From Alphaproteobacteria bacterium (lineage in GTDB: Bacteria > Pseudomonadota > Alphaproteobacteria > Thalassobaculales > Thalassobaculaceae): a stretch of DNA of 7,315 nt. Below the pieces are notes generated by a model. It was not told where the DNA came from, made no database searches, and saw nothing but the letters and a program-made list of their open reading frames with translations. The stretch is from NCBI GenBank assembly GCA_028822575.1, contig JAPKDN010000156.1, forward strand, positions 1-7,315, in the 5' to 3' direction. A program made the position numbers and the translations under genes. Numbering within the stretch: position 1 is the first letter of the stretch; every line of letters begins with the position of its first letter. Shown here in pieces: positions 1 through 5,674 of this stretch.

Positions 1-389
1 GAAAGATGCGAAGCGCTGGCTGGCACCGGTTTGAACGAGGAACCCGTATGCCAGAGACTGTTGCCCCGATGATATCTCGACTTTTCGTGATCATGCGGCC
101 AAATCTTGTCACCGTCTCCAACATTAGCGATGCGGGAAATCTGCGGCAAGGTCACGCCGCCATATTGATCAAAGCCGAGCGAGCATTCCAACCCTCCGAA
201 ACGCTCGGAGAACGCGACCTGTTGTTCGTCGTTGATATCCTGATCACGAAACACCACGACCGCGTAGTGATGGAACGCATCACGAATCGCGTCGAAGTCC
301 TGGTCGTTTTCCGGGTGCCAGAGATCAACATCGGTCGCCTCGCCAGCGAAACCAGAACCTGGTTTCAACGCACGGATCGTCAAGGCCAT
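1..389 (-). CDS. TauD/TfdA-family Fe(II)/2-oxoglutarate enzyme with HTG instead of HTD (3' part outside window)
   Basis: Only the first 129 codons are visible; the gene runs off the left edge. The frame is open throughout. The start is supported by AGGAGG at 395-400, five bases before the ATG. The N-terminal half looks like the TfdA/TauD dioxygenase fold: a GxxxxDVDL strand near residues 16-23, then HHYAVVVFRDQ (40-50), the conserved VAFSERFGGLE segment (58-68), QISRIANV (83-90) and SLWHTGSSFKPVPA (111-124). Family members oxidise small acids, ethers or sulfonates in the cytoplasm using Fe(II), 2-oxoglutarate and O2; the first two iron ligands are the His and Asp of HxD. Here His114 is kept but the Asp position is Gly116 (codon GGT at 42-44). 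The distal His and the 2-oxoglutarate-binding Arg lie outside the window. The gene follows the dehydrogenase at 417-1184 by 27 nt, so the two are probably co-transcribed. Family assignment is strong; whether the protein is an oxygenase, a halogenase or inactive is open. Confidence 0.88.
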   Translation of the reverse strand, partial: MALTIRALKPGSGFAGEATDVDLWHPENDQDFDAIRDAFHHYAVVVFRDQDINDEQQVAFSERFGGLECSLGFDQYGGVTLPQISRIANVGDGDKIWPHDHEKSRYHRGNSLWHTGSSFKPVPASASHL

Positions 390-416
390 GAGGGCCTCCT
401 CTGGAACAATTCTCGT

Positions 417-1184
417 TCAGTAGATCGTGACGCCACTATCCACCGACATGATCTGCCCCGTGGTGATTTCGGACTCATCCGATGCCAGATAGACCGCCAT
501 ATTAGCGATATGAATTGGCTGGCCAAACCCCAGGAGATGCTGCTCCGAAATGTTCTTAATCTCGGGCGACTGCTCCAGCAAAAGCTTAACCCTGTCGGAA
601 AGCGTCACCGACGGCGCGATCGCGTTGACCCGGATCTTGTCCGGCGCGTATTCCACCGCCATCGAGCGGGTCATCGAAGCAACCCCACCCTTGGCCGCCG
701 TGTAACAGTCCCGACCCGGCAGGGCCATCAACGCCACATTGGATGACATATTGATCACAGAACCGCCGCCCGACGCCTGTATCGCCGGGATACCGTGTTT
801 GGAGCACACAAAGGTCCCGTAGAGATCCAGTTTGATCACCCGCCAAAACTCTTCATCCGGCGCCTCGGTGACCGGGCCGTCCTGCATGGTCGAACCGCCG
901 GCGTTGTTGTGCAGGATGTGCAGCCCGCCAAACTGCGCAACGGTTTCGGCGACCGCCGCCTTGACGCTTGCGTGGTCGGTCACATCGGTTTCGATGAAGA
1001 TCGCGTCGCCGCCCCCATTACCAGCCGCTTCCTTGGCCAGTCGCGCCGTTTCCGATCCGCTCGTGGTGTCTATATCGGTTACCACCACCTTGGCGCCCTC
1101 CTCGGCGAACCGGATTGCCGTGGCTCGTCCGATACCGCCTCCGGCGCCGGTAATCAGCGCCACCTTTTCATCAAGTCTCGCCAT
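417..1184 (-). CDS. Short-chain dehydrogenase/reductase (classical SDR, NAD(H)-type)
   Basis: A 255-residue protein, the usual length of a classical SDR. It shows the cofactor motif TGAGGGIG (12-19), acidic residues D37 and D39 at the end of the second strand (favouring NAD(H) over NADP(H)), D67, the NNAG motif (93-96), the catalytic serine in MSS (S148) and the YxxxK pair Y161/K165 with normal spacing. The C-terminal TGQIMSVDSG segment is typical. It should oxidise an alcohol or reduce a ketone in the cytosol; the substrate cannot be inferred. The position that normally carries the tetrad Asn (the N of NLxG) is D120. The frame extends 18 codons further upstream, but I place the start at the ATG with GGAG at 1192-1195, seven bases ahead, and with the family-typical N-terminus immediately after. 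It precedes the TauD/TfdA-like gene by 27 nt, so the two may act in one pathway. Confidence 0.93.
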   Translation of the reverse strand: MARLDEKVALITGAGGGIGRATAIRFAEEGAKVVVTDIDTTSGSETARLAKEAAGNGGGDAIFIETDVTDHASVKAAVAETVAQFGGLHILHNNAGGSTMQDGPVTEAPDEEFWRVIKLDLYGTFVCSKHGIPAIQASGGGSVINMSSNVALMALPGRDCYTAAKGGVASMTRSMAVEYAPDKIRVNAIAPSVTLSDRVKLLLEQSPEIKNISEQHLLGFGQPIHIANMAVYLASDESEITTGQIMSVDSGVTIY

Positions 1185-1212
1185 TGCCCCGCTCCAGCCA
1201 CGCGCGTGTTTC

Positions 1213-1234
1213 CGATGACGGTAATCTATCATCG
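1213..1234. promoter_or_regulatory. Inverted repeat upstream of the SDR gene, possible operator
   Basis: CGATGA (1213-1218) and TCATCG (1229-1234) form a perfect 6-bp inverted repeat around a 10-bp spacer, about 30-50 nt upstream of the SDR start. The geometry fits a dimeric repressor site or a weak leader hairpin. No convincing -35/-10 pair was found next to it, and a 6-bp repeat can arise by chance. Confidence 0.25.
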
Positions 1235-1307
1235 CCAAAGCGGATCCCGAAGCGCGCGCCCTAGAGAATCGCCGATGTGATCAACGCTCCCGGAACGAAC
1301 GACATGG

Positions 1308-2123
1308 TCAGTTAGCGAAAACCACTGGTATCTGGGCTCTGTCCAGGATCGCGCGCGTGGCCCCACCAAAGATCATCTGGGTTAAGCGGCTTTGTGTGTA
1401 GGCGCCCTTGATCATCAGGTCGACATCGGCGGATGCCGCCACCTCCAATGCCCGGTCGCCTGGGTTTCCACCGCTTGCGCCGGTGCGCAATTCGGTTTCG
1501 ATGCCATGCCCTTCTAGATATTTTTGCAACGCCACAGTATCCGGGCCCGCATGCACCCAGCCGTCGACAGCGATCACAACAACTTTCTTGGCCTTGGCGA
1601 TGATCGGCATCCCCATGGCCACGACCCGCGCAGTTTCCGTAGCGTGGTTCCAGGCAATGCCAATGGTGTCTCCATAGGGCTTGCTCCACCCCTCCGGCAC
1701 CAACATCACGGGCCGACCGCCTTCGAACAACGCCATCTCGAACAATGTTTGCCAGTGCGGGTTATCGGGGGAGCGGGCGACCAAGGCGACATCATGCACG
1801 CGGCAAACCTCGCCCAACTGGCGCCAATTGGACAGGCCGGACATATCAAAGCCCAAATGGTCGCTGGAAAGCGATGGCTCACACTTCGCGGCTCGTTCTT
1901 GAATGCGTTCCGCAGCACTTGCTTTTTGCGTCTCGATCTCCTCATCCATGCCGTCATACGAGACCACGCCGCCACTCATCGGATCGACGATTACGGGATC
2001 CGGCAATCGAGGATAGAACATTGCCGTGACGTAACCGCCGTGACGTGCCGCCAAGGTAGCGGCAGCGGCTACAGGTGCGTCACTCGCAGAGTCGGATCCG
2101 AAGGGAAGAAGAATTTGTTTCAT
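1308..2123 (-). CDS. Tandem universal stress protein (UspA family)
   Basis: A 271-residue protein, the length of a double-domain universal stress protein. The first half opens with a Usp-like strand (MKQILLPFGSDSAS, with AAAATLAARHGG following near 19-30) and ends with RPVMLVPEG (137-145). The second half begins at GDTIGIAWNHATETARVV (151-168) and carries the nucleotide-binding type signature GAYTQSR (240-246) followed by GGATRAIL (253-260). This matches the G-x-x-G-x9-G-(S/T) pattern loosely, with Gln where tandem Usp proteins often have His. Members are cytosolic proteins that bind ATP or AMP and aid stress survival; they are not enzymes of a defined pathway. The start is the ATG with GGGAGG (2129-2134) five bases ahead; an in-frame extension of 16 codons lacks such support. 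It is flanked by 123 nt and 114 nt non-coding gaps, so it is probably its own transcription unit. Confidence 0.9.
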   Translation of the reverse strand: MKQILLPFGSDSASDAPVAAAATLAARHGGYVTAMFYPRLPDPVIVDPMSGGVVSYDGMDEEIETQKASAAERIQERAAKCEPSLSSDHLGFDMSGLSNWRQLGEVCRVHDVALVARSPDNPHWQTLFEMALFEGGRPVMLVPEGWSKPYGDTIGIAWNHATETARVVAMGMPIIAKAKKVVVIAVDGWVHAGPDTVALQKYLEGHGIETELRTGASGGNPGDRALEVAASADVDLMIKGAYTQSRLTQMIFGGATRAILDRAQIPVVFAN

Positions 2124-2152
2124 GTAGGCCTCCCGTTTGCGGTCTTGCCAAG

Positions 2153-2177
2153 CTCGCGGCATGCCCCACACCGCGAG
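2153..2177. promoter_or_regulatory. 7-bp inverted repeat in the leader of the usp gene
   Basis: CTCGCGG (2153-2159) and CCGCGAG (2171-2177) are perfect inverted copies around an 11-nt spacer, ending about 30 nt upstream of the usp start. In RNA this would form a GC-rich hairpin upstream of the ribosome binding site; as DNA it could be an operator. There is no T-run, so it is not a canonical intrinsic terminator. Confidence 0.35.
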
Positions 2178-2188
2178 TTACCAAAAGA

Positions 2189-2216
2189 CTAACACGAACC
2201 GCTACTTGGGATGCAA
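2189..2216 (-). promoter_or_regulatory. Weak sigma70-like promoter candidate for the usp gene
   Basis: On the minus strand TTGCAT (2211-2216) is followed after 16 bp by TGTTAG (2189-2194). The -35 half is a fair match to TTGACA; the -10 half is poor. It lies in the 114-nt gap in front of the usp gene, upstream of the leader inverted repeat. It is supported only by position and this partial match. Confidence 0.2.
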
Positions 2217-2237
2217 TGAAGGATCGGAAACATTGCT

Positions 2238-3122
2238 CTATTTGCGCAACCCAGTTCCGTCGTTAAGCGACCAATCGAAGTCAAAGAGAACCGACGTTTC
2301 CACCTTTAATTCAGGCGCCAAGCCCGGCCCAGCGTATTGTCGCAGATGGGCCAGAACCCCTGCGGGTGCGCCACCAAAATCATTTCTGTGCCACTCATAG
2401 AGCCGCGAAAGCACCAAGCGCCGCTCCTCCAGTCGCACGCCGCGTGGATGATTGACGTAATCGAGCGCCGCGCCATCAAGCATCCGGTCCACCCGTTCGC
2501 CAGTGAAGACGCGCGGTTGCAGGTTTGGCGATCCGATCGCCGCGTCACAAAGTCCGTAATTCATTCTGGGATCATTGAAAATCGGCCAAAGGATGCCATT
2601 ACGGATATCCGCCAGCCCAAGCGGTTGCCCCAGCACCGCCACTAATTTTCGGTCGAACGGACCAGCCCCAAAAGGACCTACGCCGAAGTCGATATCTTGT
2701 ATCGAAAGCACCAAATAGCGACTCAGAACTAGGCGCAGGACAAGCGCGTTATAAAGATTAAGCCAAAAAGCGAATTGTTCGCGACGGTCCAAGCTATCGA
2801 TGGCAAAGCCTGCAAGATCATGGATGTAGCGATCCAAGGACCCTCGTTCCGCCACGGTCAAATCTCCATAGGCGAAAAGATGGACTCCATCCGATCGCTT
2901 GAGAATATGGCGATAGAGCAACGTCGCCAATGGGCCGTGATCGACCTCACGTTTCGATCCAGGAACCCATCGATCCCACAATCCCGATCGGCGAGGACTA
3001 CGCCCGTCGACCGGTCGCGCCTCGCTCGCGCAACCCGCAGCGGCGACCACGCCGATGGCGGACGCCATTACCAGAAATGATCGGCGGTCGACGATTATAC
3101 CAGGTCCCGTTCCCCAAACCAC
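2238..3122 (-). CDS. DUF547-domain protein with Tat-type lipoprotein signal
   Basis: About 294 residues from the GTG at 3122. The N-terminus has a twin-arginine motif (DRRSFLV, 12-18), a hydrophobic stretch and a lipobox-like AAAGC (Cys31), so export by the Tat route and lipid anchoring are likely. The body matches DUF547: EQFAFWLNLYNA (115-126), a GPFDRKLV segment (149-156), LADIRNGILWP (170-180), NDPRMNYGLC (183-192) and the closing FDWSLN (282-287). The IGCP often seen in this family reads IGSP here. DUF547 proteins have no settled biochemical role, so none is assigned. The start is uncertain: the frame is open back to 3236 inside the hydratase gene. A TTG at 3149 has a GGAGG at 3162-3166 but 12 nt away, and the GTG has no properly spaced SD. 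I choose the GTG because it lies just after the upstream stop and leaves a normal Tat n-region. The 19-nt gap suggests co-transcription with the hydratase. Confidence 0.85.
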   Translation of the reverse strand: MVWGTGPGIIVDRRSFLVMASAIGVVAAAGCASEARPVDGRSPRRSGLWDRWVPGSKREVDHGPLATLLYRHILKRSDGVHLFAYGDLTVAERGSLDRYIHDLAGFAIDSLDRREQFAFWLNLYNALVLRLVLSRYLVLSIQDIDFGVGPFGAGPFDRKLVAVLGQPLGLADIRNGILWPIFNDPRMNYGLCDAAIGSPNLQPRVFTGERVDRMLDGAALDYVNHPRGVRLEERRLVLSRLYEWHRNDFGGAPAGVLAHLRQYAGPGLAPELKVETSVLFDFDWSLNDGTGLRK

Positions 3123-3141
3123 CCTTGGATCGTTGGGAATT

Positions 3142-3933
3142 TTATTCAACCCGCATCTCGACCTCCCCCAATCCTTTGATCGAATAGATCGCGTGATCTC
3201 CGGGCTTAGCGAATCTTGTTGCGAGGGTCGACCCACTCATCACGATGTCCCCAGCCTTCAAGGAGCGACCTTGGCACGACAACAAGCTCGCCAAGTAAGC
3301 AAGCGAGATCAAAGGACTTCCCATCGCGGCGCCGGTAACCGCCATCTCGGTGTCGTTATTGTAGGAAAGTGAGACAGGCGTTGTTGCCAAGTCCATTTTC
3401 TTCCAGGCCGTCGAGGGTGTGCCCAGGACCATTCCCCCAGACCAAGCATTGTCCGCGACCAGGGTAGCCGCATCAAGTTTGCCATAGTCGGCGGCGCGAT
3501 CCTCGATCATCTCAAAAGCCGGCATCGCCGATTCAATAAATGGTCTAATCGACTCACCATCGAAAGAGCCATCTTCCGGTACGTCCTTGCCCATTTGGAA
3601 GGCCAGCTCGAACTCCAGACCAACCCGAACAAAATCCGCCACGGCGATCGTCGCAGGTGAGTGACGAACGGTGGACGCAAAGATCGCCCCGCCGCATGGG
3701 TCGTCAACGCCCACCAGATCCCGAATTGCCTGGGACGTGAGCGCGATCTTGTATCCGGCGATCGGCCCACGAGCCCCATCGACCCACAAACGGTTTAGCG
3801 CCAACTGAACCTGATACGCCTCGTCAATCGACCCAAGCGCGAATTCGCCACTCAAATTCTCAAATTGGCTTCGATTGGCGTGGGCATCACGCAGATGACC
3901 GGCAATGCGATCTATGCGGCTTGGGTCGGTCAT
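3142..3933 (-). CDS. 2-keto-4-pentenoate hydratase / FAH-superfamily enzyme (MhpD-like)
   Basis: A 263-residue protein, the usual length for the hydratase/decarboxylase branch of the fumarylacetoacetate hydrolase superfamily (MhpD, XylJ, DmpE types). Visible marks are AGYKIALTS (59-67, with conserved K62), the acidic metal-binding GLEFELAF (105-112; E107 and E109), MPAFEMIED (137-145; E141 as likely third ligand), DNAWSGGMVLG (161-171), GAAMGSP (201-207) and DIVMSGS (229-235). These enzymes use Mg2+ or Mn2+ in the cytosol, typically adding water to a 2-oxo-4-enoate or decarboxylating 4-oxalocrotonate, late in meta-cleavage pathways. The exact reaction cannot be told here. I use the ATG with GGAG (3940-3943) six bases ahead; a 47-codon upstream extension would overlap the divergent gene and has no family resemblance. 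It is divergent from the dioxygenase at 4059, which suggests shared control and a shared pathway. Confidence 0.9.
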   Translation of the reverse strand: MTDPSRIDRIAGHLRDAHANRSQFENLSGEFALGSIDEAYQVQLALNRLWVDGARGPIAGYKIALTSQAIRDLVGVDDPCGGAIFASTVRHSPATIAVADFVRVGLEFELAFQMGKDVPEDGSFDGESIRPFIESAMPAFEMIEDRAADYGKLDAATLVADNAWSGGMVLGTPSTAWKKMDLATTPVSLSYNNDTEMAVTGAAMGSPLISLAYLASLLSCQGRSLKAGDIVMSGSTLATRFAKPGDHAIYSIKGLGEVEMRVE

Positions 3934-3946
3934 GGCGTTCTCCGGA

Positions 3947-3974
3947 TTGGGACTGTAAAATCTACACGTAAAAT
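3947..3974 (+). promoter_or_regulatory. Sigma70-like promoter candidate for the plus-strand TauD/TfdA gene
   Basis: TTGGGA (3947-3952) and TAAAAT (3969-3974) are separated by 16 bp, matching the -35 and -10 consensus at four and five of six positions. Transcription would begin near 3981 and give a leader of roughly 78 nt before the ATG at 4059. The second copy of the GTAAAATC repeat overlaps the -10 box, so a repeat-binding regulator would occlude or modulate this promoter. Confidence 0.4.
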
Positions 3975-3975
3975 C
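3955..3975. repeat. Tandem 8-bp direct repeat GTAAAATC in the divergent control region
   Basis: GTAAAATC occurs at 3955-3962 and again at 3968-3975, a 13-bp period, inside the 125-nt gap between the divergent hydratase and dioxygenase genes. It overlaps promoter-like elements on both strands. Direct repeats in such a position are typical of regulator half-sites, but no regulator gene lies in the window to match it with. Confidence 0.45.
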
Positions 3976-3989
3976 GGGCTTCATGGCAA
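3961..3989 (-). promoter_or_regulatory. Weak promoter candidate for the hydratase gene
   Basis: On the minus strand TTGCCA (3984-3989) matches the -35 consensus at five of six positions and is followed after 17 bp by TGTAGA (3961-3966), a poor -10. It sits about 30-55 nt upstream of the hydratase start and overlaps the plus-strand promoter candidate, which would make the two divergent promoters face and overlap each other. Confidence 0.25.
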
Positions 3990-4058
3990 CATCAAAGTTT
4001 CGACCGCTTGCAAAGAGGAAGCAGACAAGCACAGAGTTATGGGAGAAGGAGTTGATCA

Positions 4059-4946
4059 ATGCCAAATAAAGCAACGGTTACCGCTTCCCGCGAAAGGGAT
4101 TGGCCGTTCGAAACACAGCCGCTATCGGATGTGCTTGGGGTCGAGATTATCGGCTTGAACATGACCGATGCCCTGGACCCTGAGATCTTTCCTAAAATCT
4201 ATGAAGCCTTTCTGGAGCATCAGCTCATTATGTTTCGGGATGTCGAGCTGCCGCCGGCGACCCAGGTCGCGCTTGCCCGCAGATTTGGCGAGGTTCAGAC
4301 GCATGTCCTCAATCAGTACCATGGATATGGCCACCCGGAGATTTTCCTGCTGACCAATCTCGACGAGGACGGTAATCCGAGCGGCATTCACCCGGACCGT
4401 GGAACGATGCATTGGCACACGGACGGATCATGGCGCCCTCGCACGGGCCTCGCCACGATGATGTACGCCGAAATCGTGCCTTCAACAGGCGGTGAGACGC
4501 ATTTCTGTGACATGTATGGCGCGGTGGACAGCCTGGGCGAGCCTCGGTTGGCTCAGTTGGACGGAATGAAGGCAATTCATGATTTAAACTTCTCGCGAAC
4601 GCGTCGCCATGGCGAAGACCCGATGACCGCGAAACAACGGGCCGAGGTTCCACCGGTCGCCCACCCAATCCTGCGCACCCATCCGGAGACCGGTCGCAAG
4701 GCGATATTCCTCGGTGACCACGCCGAGTCGATTGAAGGTATGAATTTCGATGACGGGTGCACCCTCGTGGAGACCCTGAACCAAGAGGCGACCCCCGATC
4801 ACTCGATTTACCGCCATCGGTGGGAGCCGCAGCAATGCGTCGTCTGGGACAATCGTTGTTTGCTTCACATGGCGACCGGATATGACACGGCCAGGGAGAA
4901 GCGGGTCATGCGACGCTGCACGATCACCGGCGATGCGCCGTATTAG
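4059..4946 (+). CDS. TauD/TfdA-family Fe(II)/2-oxoglutarate-dependent dioxygenase
   Basis: A complete 295-residue protein, normal length for the TfdA/TauD family. It has the N-terminal LGVEIIGLNM strand (26-35), HQLIMFRDVELP (54-65), RRFGEV (74-79), the proximal iron ligands in MHWHTDGSW (H120 and D122), GGETHF (144-149; T147 at the usual 2-oxoglutarate-contact position), and the distal His in CLLHMATGYD (H270) followed by arginines at 282, 285 and 286, one of which should bind the 2-oxoglutarate carboxylate. All key residues are present, so it should be active. Such enzymes hydroxylate a substrate next to O, N or S, often releasing the heteroatom group, with succinate and CO2 as co-products. 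AAGGAG (4046-4051) lies seven bases before the ATG. It is divergent from the 2-keto-4-pentenoate hydratase-like gene, which points to catabolism of an organic acid. The substrate is unknown; taurine or 2,4-D cannot be claimed. Confidence 0.93.
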   Translation: MPNKATVTASRERDWPFETQPLSDVLGVEIIGLNMTDALDPEIFPKIYEAFLEHQLIMFRDVELPPATQVALARRFGEVQTHVLNQYHGYGHPEIFLLTNLDEDGNPSGIHPDRGTMHWHTDGSWRPRTGLATMMYAEIVPSTGGETHFCDMYGAVDSLGEPRLAQLDGMKAIHDLNFSRTRRHGEDPMTAKQRAEVPPVAHPILRTHPETGRKAIFLGDHAESIEGMNFDDGCTLVETLNQEATPDHSIYRHRWEPQQCVVWDNRCLLHMATGYDTAREKRVMRRCTITGDAPY

Positions 4947-5464
4947 ACCGTCATGGTCGCGCGGAACTTGCTCTGATAACCCAACAGCGGAAACAGTGTT
5001 TTTCCAAATTTAATGCGGTGATGTCTGGGAAGCGGTGGCAATTTGATATGGGCGTAATCTTCGGGTGAACAGAACCACCCAACCGGCGGCTATAACAGCC
5101 AAGGCGATTACACCGAGCAAAACTATTGAGACCTGCGCTGTTTTTCTACTAGCCGCTGATGCGGGATATGATCCGACTGAAGATCAACTTCGTGATAACG
5201 TCTAGAGCACGATTAAAGCTGTTTGCGAAGAAGAGTTGGCAGCCCTCGTTACAGCCGTAGCGGTGCGTGCGAGTGCTAGCGGCATGGGCATCGGGGAACC
5301 CGCCATCTAACCGGAGCCTTCAGCACTACGACGGTCACAAAGTGCTGTTATCCGTCATTAATATGGGGGAGAGAACGCAGCCGCTTGGCCCAGGTTACTG
5401 GGCGTTGTATGCGCGCGGGTTGAGAGCATCCGAATTTGTCATTATTGACAGCGCGCCCAGGTTT
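4947..5464. other. Non-coding or decayed stretch between the dioxygenase gene and the IS relic
   Basis: No intact gene is evident. On the minus strand, 5010-5183 is an open frame without a good start or SD; it encodes a clear hydrophobic stretch (VLLGVIALAVIAAGWVVLF) followed by RRLR. In a second minus-strand frame, 4943-5089 reads protein-like (for example KFGKTLFPLLGYQSKFRA). Together they could be a frameshifted remnant of a membrane protein I do not recognise. A plus-strand frame opens at a GTG at 5267 and runs into the transposase remnant, but its first ~60 residues resemble nothing I know; part of it may be the degraded N-terminus of orfA. The left end of the insertion sequence was not found, nor a convincing terminator after the dioxygenase gene. 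Confidence 0.4.
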
Positions 5465-5674
5465 GAGGCTGCCCGGCTATCAGATTGGCGTGACCGGGTC
5501 GAGCGCGCTGCTGAAACGGCGCTCAAGGATCGAACCGGCGACCACCGCGGCGATGAAATTCCCCGCCTGCAGGGTAAGGTCGGCGAGATGACGATGGAGA
5601 ACGAACTGCTGTACGCGAAGATCGATCGTCTGGAGGGTGGCTCTCCTTAGGCACGGCGGAGGTTGAGACGGTAA
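5465..5674 (+). pseudogene. IS3-family transposase orfA remnant (C-terminal part)
   Basis: From about 5465 the frame reads EAARLSDWRDR, then ETALKDRTGD, then IPRLQGKVGEMTMENELL, AKIDRLEGGSP. This is the tail of an IS3-family OrfA: the end of the helix-turn-helix region and the leucine-rich coiled coil (KVGELTMENELL type). The N-terminal DNA-binding half is not recognisable. Relatives continue with PLARRR. Here the Leu codon is TAG (5648-5650), the same frame then resumes with ARRRLRR, and the natural-looking stop is TAA at 5672-5674. The amber codon together with the missing N-terminus makes this a dead gene. Confidence 0.8.

Noticed and set aside
121..200. A suspected frameshift in the TauD/TfdA-like gene
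   Set aside because: Re-reading across 180/181 shows a continuous frame; the apparent shift came from skipping bases at that junction.
6..746. Plus-strand 246-codon open frame across the left edge
   Set aside because: It is the antisense of the TauD/TfdA-like and SDR genes, has no family resemblance and is not needed to explain the sequence.
1261..1305. 14-codon minus-strand frame starting with ATG between usp and the SDR gene
   Set aside because: It has no SD and its position right after the usp stop is explained by chance; leader-peptide status cannot be supported.
3934..4074. N-terminal extension of the hydratase to an upstream ATG at 4074
   Set aside because: It would overlap the divergent dioxygenase start and cover the whole control region; the internal ATG at 3933 has a good SD and the family-typical N-terminus.
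4944..4960. Small ACC...GGT inverted repeat after the dioxygenase stop, as a terminator
   Set aside because: The stem is only a few base pairs and no T-run follows.
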